Assembly: GCA_003661265.1 (NCBI GenBank)
Contig: QMVU01000025.1
Location: forward strand, 1 to 8,896
Source: Thermoproteota archaeon
Lineage (GTDB): Archaea > Korarchaeota > Korarchaeia > Korarchaeales > Korarchaeaceae
DNA: 8,896 bases
Direction: 5' to 3'
Shown here: in pieces, positions 1 to 4,893 of the stretch
Layout of the letters: each line of letters opens with the position of its first letter
Position numbering within the stretch: the stretch's first letter is position 1
Notes under the pieces: generated by a model
The model's input: only the letters and a program-made list of their open reading frames with translations
Told to the model about the DNA's origin: nothing
The model's database searches: none
Translations under genes and position numbers: made by a program

Positions 1-1
1 T

Positions 2-1042
2 GCCTCTGCCATTGTTCAAGGAGTTTTCTATTATGCAGATGCTCCTGACGATGAAACGGTCCCAGGTTTAATGCACGCCAGAATAGGACCGTACCACATC
101 TCGGACATAGAGTTCGTAGCTGCCTTCGACGTAGACGCAAGGAAAATAGGGAAAGATCTGAGCGAGGCCATATTCTCTCCACCCAATGTTCTCGCGAAGT
201 TCTCTGAAGTTCCAAAACTTGGGGTGGAAGTAAAGAAAGGGCCTGTCCTCGATGGAGTTGCTCCGCATATGAAGAACTTCCAGTACGGGGAGGGCTTTAA
301 GGTAGATGATAGCCAGAAGGAGGTAGATGTGGTTCAGGAGCTCAAGGATTCTGGTGCAGACATGCTGGTGAATCTGATCCCAGTAGGCTCCTACGAAGCC
401 AGCAGAGCGTATGCAAGAGCGTGCTTGGAGGCCAATGTTGCATTCATCAACGGGATACCCGAATTCATCGTAAGCGATCCTGCTTGGGGCAAGAAGTTCG
501 AGGAAAAGGGGCTTCCTGCGGCTGGAGACGACTTCAAGAGCCAATTAGGTGCCACAATACTCCACAGGACCCTGGCCCAGCTTTTCATAGACAGGGGAAT
601 AAAGGTGAAGTCCACTTACCAGCTAAACATAGGAGGAAACATGGACTTCCTAAATATGATAGAGGAAACTAGGCTTAAGACGAAGAGGAAGAGCAAGACG
701 GAAGCCGTTACAACAATGTTCCCATACAAGGTGGAAGCTAGAATAGGTCCCAGCGATTACGTCCCCCACTTAGGAGACGTAAAGATAGCATACATTCACA
801 TGGAAGGAGAGCAGTTTGGTGGCTTTCCGCTGACAATAGACGTGAAACTAAGCGTTATGGACTCTCCAAATGCGGCTGGCGTGGCAATAGATGTAATAAG
901 GCTAGTAAAGTTAGCTATGGATAGGGGACTAGCTGGACCTCTGCTACCTATATGCGCTTACTTCTTCAAGCATCCGCCAAAACAGTATCCAGATACGGTG
1001 GCAAAGGAGATGATAGAGAACTTTATCTCCGGAAAAACTTAA
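2..1042 (+). CDS. ino1: myo-inositol-1-phosphate synthase, 5'-truncated by window edge
   Basis: Makes 1L-myo-inositol 1-phosphate from glucose 6-phosphate with NAD+ in the cytoplasm. In archaea the product goes to inositol phospholipids or, in hyperthermophiles, to di-myo-inositol phosphate. The frame is open from base 2 without a start, and the first residues (ASAIVQGVFYY) match the end of the N-terminal Rossmann glycine loop, so only a short N-terminus is missing; the ATG at base 71 is internal. Counting from base 2, family motifs include GDDFKSQLGAT at about 175-185, the Lys-rich KRKSKTEAV at 228-236 (active-site lysine region), GDVKIAYIHMEG from 258 and NAAGVAIDVIR at 290-300. The 346 visible residues plus a short missing head fit the compact archaeal form. 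The C-terminus is complete. Family assignment is firm; which end product it serves cannot be told without the upstream genes. Confidence 0.95.
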   Translation, partial: ASAIVQGVFYYADAPDDETVPGLMHARIGPYHISDIEFVAAFDVDARKIGKDLSEAIFSPPNVLAKFSEVPKLGVEVKKGPVLDGVAPHMKNFQYGEGFKVDDSQKEVDVVQELKDSGADMLVNLIPVGSYEASRAYARACLEANVAFINGIPEFIVSDPAWGKKFEEKGLPAAGDDFKSQLGATILHRTLAQLFIDRGIKVKSTYQLNIGGNMDFLNMIEETRLKTKRKSKTEAVTTMFPYKVEARIGPSDYVPHLGDVKIAYIHMEGEQFGGFPLTIDVKLSVMDSPNAAGVAIDVIRLVKLAMDRGLAGPLLPICAYFFKHPPKQYPDTVAKEMIENFISGKT

Positions 1043-1046
1043 GCTA

Positions 1047-1064
1047 ACCTTATTAGGTCTTTTC
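1047..1064 (+). terminator. possible weak terminator after inositol phosphate synthase
   Basis: A 4-bp stem (ACCT, TATT loop, AGGT at 1047-1058) is followed at once by a T-rich run (CTTTT, 1059-1063), five bases after the stop codon. Archaeal termination mainly needs T-rich tracts, and the stem is short, so this is only suggestive. Confidence 0.3.
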
Positions 1065-1186
1065 CTACTACTTCCTCACTTATCCCAATACTTACCTTAC
1101 CATTGCTGAACCATTTCGCAAAGTTTCAAAACAGATTATCCCACTTGCTTTTAGGTTCGTTTCATCATATTATCCTTGAAGGGATC

Positions 1187-1417
1187 ATGAAAAGTTTAAC
1201 TCAAGTCGAGGGAAAGTCCAGTCCAAAGGGCACGATGTTATTTGAATACGAAATTGAGGCCCCTGTAGAGCATATACTTGGTAGCAGTCCTCTTTCAGAG
1301 CTATTAAGTAGCTTATCTCATGAATTAGATTTGGATCTAATCGATGCGAGGATAAGGGTTCGAAGAGAAGGCAATCAAATCACAGTAAAGTCTCTTGTCG
1401 TCAAGGGCTTCGTCTAA
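1187..1417 (+). CDS. small uncharacterised protein, 76 aa
   Basis: I do not recognise the family. The ATG at 1187 is preferred over the one at 1103 because residues upstream of it look like translated spacer (His/Leu/Phe rich), and a GAAGGG stretch lies four bases before 1187. An ATG 16 codons further in is also possible. The protein has a charged N-terminus, then a beta-like stretch (MLFEYEIEAP, about 17-26), a Leu/Ser-rich helix (about 31-46) and a strand pair (ARIRVRR, then QITVKSLVVKGFV) at the C-terminus, which suggests a small compact alpha/beta fold. It carries no cysteines, no signal peptide and no membrane segment. Its stop codon overlaps the stop of the M20 gene on the other strand by four bases. 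The end loosely resembles the strand pattern of Pcc1-type KEOPS subunits but lacks their final helix, so I make no assignment. It could be a spurious ORF. Confidence 0.55.
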   Translation: MKSLTQVEGKSSPKGTMLFEYEIEAPVEHILGSSPLSELLSSLSHELDLDLIDARIRVRREGNQITVKSLVVKGFV

Positions 1418-2580
1418 GTGCGCGCGCCCACTAAAAGACCTTTCATAAACTCCTTGAGCCTGATCACATCCTGTAAGTAAACGAACTCGTTCCGACCATG
1501 TATGTTGTTCTCCTTTCTCATAGCCCCAAGAGCTATGGTGGGTTTTCCCTTCTTCGAGAAGATATAACCATCATTTCCTCCAAGTTCCCCGCAAATCCTC
1601 CTATAGCCAAATACCCTCTCATATACCTCTAATGCCTCTTGGACAAAGGGATGCTGAGGGTCAGTCATCCAACCCTCATTTATGGGCTCTAGTATCTCTA
1701 ACTCCGCGTTTAAGTTGAGTTTTTCCCTAATTGCCTCGAACTCGCTCTTTAATTCCATAATCGCGTTCTTTGGATCCTCTCCAGGAACTATCCTCATATC
1801 AAAGCCAGCCCTCGCTGTACTTGGTATAACGTTGTGTTTGCTCCCGGCTTGCAGCATTGTGAACGTGAATCTGCCCCATATCTTTGAAATTGGGGAATTC
1901 GGAGGAGAGTCCAATTTTGAAAACTTCAGGGCTCTTCTTTCGGCAAACCTCATAAGCTCAGAGCACAGGCAAATCAGGTCATTGACCGGATTTCTGGCCA
2001 GATGAGGATATCCCGCGTGTCCCTCCTTTCCCCTAACCGTGATCCACCCATGCACAACCCCGCTAGCACCGATTCCAATGTACTCGATATCCGCATCAGC
2101 TACCAGAACAAGATCTCCAGTGATTCCAGCGGAGACAACCTCCCTTATCCCTATTCCGCCCACTTCTTCCCCTCCTGTTATGATGAGCAAGGGATTGTAC
2201 CTCAACTCCTTGTCCTTAACCTCGGCTACTGCCCAAATAGAGGCTACGATTGCTGATTTGTCATCGGCTGAACCCCTTCCATAGAGCTTCCCCTCAAGCT
2301 CGAGTGGCTGGAATGGATCAACCTCATTTCCATTTATGATCCAGGGGCCCTCCGCGGGAACCACATCATAATGACTAACTATTGCCAGATCCTTGTCCGC
2401 TCCCACATCCAACCTAGCTACAACGTTCGGTACTTTCTCTCCAACTATTTTCGTATCTAAACCTAGCTTCTCCAACTCATTGAATATTAAAGAGGAAGCT
2501 TCTTCGTAGTTTAACATCCTTGTAGCATCTGTATTTAACGAGACTAATTTCTTCAGCAGCTCAAGGTATCGCGCTTCCAT
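1414..2580 (-). CDS. M20 family metallopeptidase / ArgE-DapE-type deacylase
   Basis: A cytoplasmic di-zinc hydrolase that cleaves an amide or peptide bond; the family includes ArgE, DapE, LysK, carboxypeptidases and dipeptidases. Counted from the ATG at 2580 (388 aa), SHYDVVP gives ligand H70 and helper D72, GRGSADDKS gives bridging D106, GGEEVGG gives catalytic E138 and ligand E139, ADAD gives the Asp ligand (162 or 164), and IHGR gives H361. The inserted lid/dimerisation domain spans about 176-290, with H188 (GHAGYPH) and NVIPSTA from 250, followed by the substrate-carboxylate Arg region DMR. All catalytic residues are present, so it should be active. The GTG directly before the ATG is an alternative start. 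A TATA-like box about 31 bases upstream and no ribosome binding site suggest a nearly leaderless transcript. It is divergent from a LysW-like gene, which raises a LysK-like role, though it is longer than typical LysK (about 350 aa). Substrate is unknown. Confidence 0.9.
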   Translation of the reverse strand: MEARYLELLKKLVSLNTDATRMLNYEEASSLIFNELEKLGLDTKIVGEKVPNVVARLDVGADKDLAIVSHYDVVPAEGPWIINGNEVDPFQPLELEGKLYGRGSADDKSAIVASIWAVAEVKDKELRYNPLLIITGGEEVGGIGIREVVSAGITGDLVLVADADIEYIGIGASGVVHGWITVRGKEGHAGYPHLARNPVNDLICLCSELMRFAERRALKFSKLDSPPNSPISKIWGRFTFTMLQAGSKHNVIPSTARAGFDMRIVPGEDPKNAIMELKSEFEAIREKLNLNAELEILEPINEGWMTDPQHPFVQEALEVYERVFGYRRICGELGGNDGYIFSKKGKPTIALGAMRKENNIHGRNEFVYLQDVIRLKEFMKGLLVGART

Positions 2581-2606
2581 CACGCGTTTAAGATAGGACC
2601 CTTACC

Positions 2607-2616
2607 TATATTTATT
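2607..2616 (-). promoter_or_regulatory. TATA box of the M20 gene
   Basis: Read on the minus strand this is AATAAATATA, centred about 31 bases before the ATG at 2580. Archaeal transcription starts some 26 bases after the box centre, which would place the 5' end only a few bases before the start codon. That fits the lack of a ribosome binding site there. Confidence 0.6.
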
Positions 2617-2703
2617 GCGAAAAGATCTCAATAAGCCCACGATTACCCATTTCAAACCCACGTTAGTTAATTAAGCTAGTAGAGCGATGCATGATTTTAT
2701 TTA

Positions 2704-2716
2704 ACCTCTTTGAGGT
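2704..2716. other. short hairpin in the divergent promoter region
   Basis: ACCTC, a TTT loop and GAGGT make a perfect 5-bp inverted repeat roughly midway between the two divergent genes. It could be a regulator site or a chance palindrome. An AT-rich stretch (TTTTATTTAA) just before it may be a second, more distal promoter element for the plus strand. Confidence 0.25.
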
Positions 2717-2755
2717 CTCTTAGGCGGAACTACATTGGTCCTCCAGACCCTCCAC

Positions 2756-2766
2756 TTTTTATATAA
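2756..2766 (+). promoter_or_regulatory. TATA box of the LysW-like gene
   Basis: TTTTTATATAA is a strong archaeal TATA element about 40 bases before the ATG at 2801. It predicts transcription starting near 2787, leaving a short leader that just includes the ribosome binding site at 2792. Confidence 0.7.
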
Positions 2767-2791
2767 CTTATACCTGCCATTTGGCTCCTTA

Positions 2792-2796
2792 GAGGT
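2792..2796 (+). promoter_or_regulatory. ribosome binding site fixing the LysW-like start
   Basis: GAGGT matches the complement of the 16S rRNA 3' end and sits four bases before the ATG at 2801. It decides that start against the upstream ATG-like start at 2735, which lies ahead of the TATA box and encodes an unrelated hydrophobic leader. Confidence 0.7.
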
Positions 2797-2800
2797 AGAC

Positions 2801-3022
2801 ATGCCCACTGTCTCATGTCCGGTATGTGGAGCGGATTTCGAGATAAACGAAGAGGAGTTTGAGGACGAAGTGGTCTGTCCTGAGTGTGGAGCACTACTCT
2901 ACGTCCTTATTGAGGACGGAGAGCTAAGGAGCGTCGCCGAGATAGGGGAGGAAACGGAAGAAGAGGAATGGGAGGAAGAAGAGGAAGAAGAGTGGGATGA
3001 GTGGGAAGAGGAGGAGTGGTAA
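2801..3022 (+). CDS. LysW-like zinc-ribbon protein with Glu/Trp-rich tail
   Basis: A 73-aa acidic protein. A zinc ribbon is formed by CPVCG (C6, C9) and CPECG (C26, C29), followed by the short strand segment LLYVLIEDGEL, the same order as in LysW/ArgW amino-group carrier proteins. Known LysW proteins are about 54-60 aa and end in a conserved EDWGE, whose last Glu is conjugated to alpha-aminoadipate or glutamate during lysine/arginine synthesis. Here the tail from about residue 50 is enlarged to some 24 residues of almost only Glu, Asp and Trp, with Trp at 57, 65, 68 and 73, and the last residue is Trp. The zinc ribbon is seen directly; relation to LysW is inferred from the fold order and acidic tail. 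It may be a carrier paralogue that no longer carries a terminal Glu, or another zinc-ribbon regulator or adaptor. None of the LysX, LysY, LysZ or LysJ genes are in the window; only the M20 gene faces it. Confidence 0.8.
   Translation: MPTVSCPVCGADFEINEEEFEDEVVCPECGALLYVLIEDGELRSVAEIGEETEEEEWEEEEEEEWDEWEEEEW
2958..3019 (+). repeat. purine-rich 9-base periodic tract coding the acidic tail
   Basis: AAGAAGAGG occurs at 2958-2966 and 2976-2984, and with one change at 2985-2993, in step with a 9-base period; related units continue to the stop codon. Nearly every base is a purine. In frame it gives Glu runs broken by Trp. Such tracts change length easily by slippage in three-codon steps, which may be how the tail grew. 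Confidence 0.7.
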
Positions 3023-3036
3023 GGCCAGATAGACAG

Positions 3037-3138
3037 GTAGAACCCTTAAAACCCACCCTCTTCTTTCTCCCTTGAAAGTTGAGGGTTTCTAGCGACGATG
3101 ATCTTCACTAGGAACTCGCTTTGGAGTTCGGGTTCTAC
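3037..3138 (+). ncRNA. candidate structured RNA or leader element
   Basis: A 9-bp perfect pair closes the region: GTAGAACCC (3037-3045) with GGGTTCTAC (3130-3138). Inside are two hairpins. The first is ACCCTC/GAGGGT (3055-3060 with 3081-3086), a symmetric TT/TT internal loop, then CTTTC/GAAAG (3063-3067 with 3074-3078) around a 6-base loop. The second is GAACTC/GAGTTC (3112-3117 with 3124-3129), which abuts the outer helix with no spacer, as in coaxial stacking. A weaker helix TCTAG/CTAGG (3088-3092 with 3108-3112) would make a four-way junction but competes for one base. It lies between the LysW-like stop and the methyltransferase ribosome binding site, so it could be a 5' leader element, a 3' UTR element or an independent RNA. 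No known RNA class is recognised. The pairing is seen in the sequence; function is inference. Confidence 0.35.
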
Positions 3139-3156
3139 ATTTAAGGTTTCAGGCTA

Positions 3157-3170
3157 TCTCCTCTAAAGGT
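3157..3170 (+). repeat. 14-bp direct repeat, copy 1 (at methyltransferase ribosome binding site)
   Basis: TCTCCTCTAAAGGT occurs here and again, identical, at 3278-3291 inside the methyltransferase gene, 121 bases downstream. This copy ends in the AGGT of the ribosome binding site; the second encodes Ser-Pro-Leu-Lys in frame just before the SAM-binding motif. Confidence 0.7.
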
Positions 3171-3172
3171 GA
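3167..3172 (+). promoter_or_regulatory. ribosome binding site for the TTG-start methyltransferase
   Basis: AGGTGA, a good anti-16S match, lies three bases before the TTG at 3176. It supports initiation at this unusual codon. Confidence 0.65.
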
Positions 3173-3175
3173 AGC

Positions 3176-3832
3176 TTGCCCTCGCTGTGGTACCGCCTAC
3201 TGTACTCCTATGTAAATTCATTAAGAACAACTAAACTCGCCCATTACAACAGAATACTACGCCTTATAGCCTCCTTGTCTCCTCTAAAGGTAGTAGTGGA
3301 TGTAGGGGCGGGATATGGCATAGTCTCGGATTTAATCCATAAAGAAGTCGAGATCCTTCTCTTAATTGAGAAGGACACTGCATTATCAGGGGAACTTGCT
3401 AGGAAAAAGCGCGAAATAAAGAACGTTGAGGTCATTTTAGCTGATGCCCATAACCTCCCTCTTACGGAAGAATATGCAGACCTAGTTTACTTCCATGATT
3501 CGTTTGATGAGATCGGCAATAAGACAAGAGCTCTTCTGGAGGCCGCGAGGATAGTTAGGAGAGAGGGATACTTAGCGGTGTTGGACTGGGACGGTGCAAG
3601 GCTGCTGACGAGGATAAAAGAAGTTCTGCTACAAAAGACTGGATTTCCTGTTAAGTGTTGGAGTTTAGAGGAAACCAAGCGCGTTATTAAGAAGATTGGA
3701 CTGAAGGTAATCATAGCCCAATCGAATTTTGGCGGGAGCATGATTATTCTCGCTAAGAAACCCAGACTAAGTAATGGAGGGTATCGTATTCATGTTGAGA
3801 GGGATCACGATAAGGAATGCTCCGCTATATGA
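3176..3832 (+). CDS. class I SAM-dependent methyltransferase
   Basis: A 218-aa cytoplasmic enzyme that transfers a methyl group from S-adenosylmethionine to an unidentified substrate. The Rossmann-type methyltransferase signature is clear: motif I VDVGAGYG at 41-48, an acidic ribose-binding residue at E65 (LIEKD), the post-II segment ADAHNLPL from 89 with D90, DLVYFHDSFDEI from 102 in the motif IV position, and LAVLDWD from 133. This layout is that of the UbiE/Methyltransf_11 group of small-molecule methyltransferases, with no substrate-specific domain visible. The TTG start is chosen because of the AGGTGA just ahead of it. The last 13-14 codons overlap the start of the radical SAM gene in another frame, and the tail after about residue 196 (PRLSNGG onward) looks like overlap sequence without family conservation. 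The overlap implies translational coupling, so the two products may share a pathway. Confidence 0.85.
   Translation: MPSLWYRLLYSYVNSLRTTKLAHYNRILRLIASLSPLKVVVDVGAGYGIVSDLIHKEVEILLLIEKDTALSGELARKKREIKNVEVILADAHNLPLTEEYADLVYFHDSFDEIGNKTRALLEAARIVRREGYLAVLDWDGARLLTRIKEVLLQKTGFPVKCWSLEETKRVIKKIGLKVIIAQSNFGGSMIILAKKPRLSNGGYRIHVERDHDKECSAI
3278..3291 (+). repeat. 14-bp direct repeat, copy 2 (inside methyltransferase)
   Basis: Identical to 3157-3170. It is read as Ser-Pro-Leu-Lys plus the first base of Val, just ahead of SAM-binding motif I. Confidence 0.7.
3776..3780 (+). promoter_or_regulatory. ribosome binding site inside methyltransferase end, for AmrS-like gene
   Basis: GGAGG lies inside the methyltransferase coding sequence, 11 bases before the ATG at 3792. 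It overlaps the ATG at 3774, which has no such site ahead of it, so it favours 3792 as the start of the radical SAM gene. Confidence 0.5.
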
Positions 3833-4826
3833 TTCTATGGGAAGGGATGTAGTCTGCAAGGTGTGCGAAAGAAGGTGCAGAATTCCTCCCAGTAAAAGGG
3901 GGTTTTGTGGCACTAAAATTAACATAGACGGGAGCCTTTACACCCTCGTATATGGGGACCTAAGTGCCATGGAGAGCAGGCCTATAGAGATAAAGCCATT
4001 TTATCATTACTGGCCGGGTTCATCGGCAATGACCATATCAACATGGAGCTGCAATTTCCGCTGCCCTTGGTGTCAGAATTGGCACCTCTCAAGAAGGCTA
4101 CCAGATCCTTCAACTGCCACATATGTAGCGCCAGAACTTGTAATAGAGAGGGCGAAGAGAGCTGGAGATCGGGGAATCTGCGTTAGCTTTAACGAACCTA
4201 CCATGTTATTTGAATATAGCCTGGACTTATTCAGACTTGCTAAAGGGGAGGGCATGTACTGCTGTTTCGTCTCAAATGGGTACATGACCGAGGAGGCCCT
4301 TAAGATGCTGTGCTCATCTGGAATGGACGGGCTAAAAATAGACATAAAGGGAGGAGAGAGGGCCTACAAGGAATTCGTTGGAAGCGCAGATTGGAGAGTC
4401 CCTTGGAGAAACGCAAAACTAGCTTTAACTCTTGGAATTCACGTTGAAATCGTTTATTTGATAGTGCCTGGGGTAAACGACTCTGAAGAGGACATAACGC
4501 TTGCTGTGGAGATGCACTTGAGAGAACTTGGACCGGACGTCCCCTTACATTTTACCCGGTACTTCCCTGCTCACCTTTACGCGGAACCACCAACTCCAAT
4601 AGAAAAGCTTGAATATGCTAGAAATATGGCAATGGAAGCTGGAATAAACTTTGTCTATATAGGAAACGTGTTAGGTCACGAGGGAGAGAACACATACTGT
4701 CCCGATTGCGGCAAGCTGCTAATTAAGAGATTTGGACCTAGAGTTGTTGAATTCCATTTGACTGAGGAAAAAGAATGTCCGAGATGTGGTAGGCACATCC
4801 CCATTAGGGGAGAGTTGATGGCATGA
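3792..4826 (+). CDS. amrS: AmmeMemoRadiSam-system radical SAM enzyme (AmrS family)
   Basis: A 344-aa radical SAM protein of the COG1180 type related to pyruvate formate-lyase activases, in the AmrS branch. Residues count from 3792. An N-terminal Cys cluster (C22, C25, C29, C39, in CKVCERRC and GFCG) precedes the cluster-binding CNFRCPWC (C87, C91, C94), then SFNEPT at about 132-137, GLKIDIKG at about 180-187 and VPGVND at about 225-230. A C-terminal CPDCG (C303, C306) and CPRCG (C329, C332) pair forms a zinc- or Fe-S-binding tail typical of AmrS. AmrS is usually found with AmrA (AMMECR1) and AmrB (Memo); neither is in the window. The reaction of this system is not known to me. The gene overlaps the methyltransferase by 41 bases and was probably translated with it. 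An ATG at 3774 is an alternative start, but the GGAGG at 3776 fits 3792 better. Confidence 0.88.
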   Translation: MLRGITIRNAPLYDSMGRDVVCKVCERRCRIPPSKRGFCGTKINIDGSLYTLVYGDLSAMESRPIEIKPFYHYWPGSSAMTISTWSCNFRCPWCQNWHLSRRLPDPSTATYVAPELVIERAKRAGDRGICVSFNEPTMLFEYSLDLFRLAKGEGMYCCFVSNGYMTEEALKMLCSSGMDGLKIDIKGGERAYKEFVGSADWRVPWRNAKLALTLGIHVEIVYLIVPGVNDSEEDITLAVEMHLRELGPDVPLHFTRYFPAHLYAEPPTPIEKLEYARNMAMEAGINFVYIGNVLGHEGENTYCPDCGKLLIKRFGPRVVEFHLTEEKECPRCGRHIPIRGELMA

Positions 4827-4862
4827 GTTAAGAATGTAATAGCAGGAGCCCGCTCGAAAATT

Positions 4863-4870
4863 GTTAAATA
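4863..4870 (+). promoter_or_regulatory. TATA box of nreA, leaderless promoter
   Basis: GTTAAATA, with a purine-rich stretch (CGAAAAT) just before it in the BRE position, is centred 27 bases before the ATG at 4894. This is the spacing expected when transcription starts at the start codon itself, and there is no ribosome binding site. Confidence 0.65.
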
Positions 4871-4893
4871 AGCGAAGAAATGAGTTTGCTTGA

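Noticed and set aside
71..73. ATG as the start of inositol phosphate synthase
   Set aside because: The 23 codons before it are open and encode conserved family sequence including the end of the Rossmann loop, so the true start lies before the window.
68..544. Long open frame on the minus strand across the inositol phosphate synthase gene
   Set aside because: It is antisense to a clearly conserved coding sequence, its product resembles no family I know, and no promoter or ribosome binding site is evident. It is a shadow frame, like the other antisense frames opposite the M20, methyltransferase, radical SAM, NreA and AOR genes.
2735..2800. Longer reading of the LysW-like gene with a hydrophobic N-terminus resembling a signal peptide
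   Set aside because: It begins ahead of a strong TATA box, and a good ribosome binding site stands directly before the ATG at 2801. The extra residues are translated promoter DNA.
3037..3138. tRNA, H/ACA guide RNA or C/D box RNA in the methyltransferase spacer
   Set aside because: The cloverleaf-like pairing lacks a TTCRANY T-loop and a 7-bp acceptor with normal spacing. An ACA follows the outer helix, but no single upper stem with a proper guide pocket can form. There is no RTGATGA C box with a nearby CTGA.
4702..4800. The extra Cys pairs at the C-terminus of the AmrS-like protein as a novel fused zinc ribbon
   Set aside because: As far as I recall the family, a CPxCG...CPxCG tail is a normal part of AmrS proteins, so it is not a new fusion.
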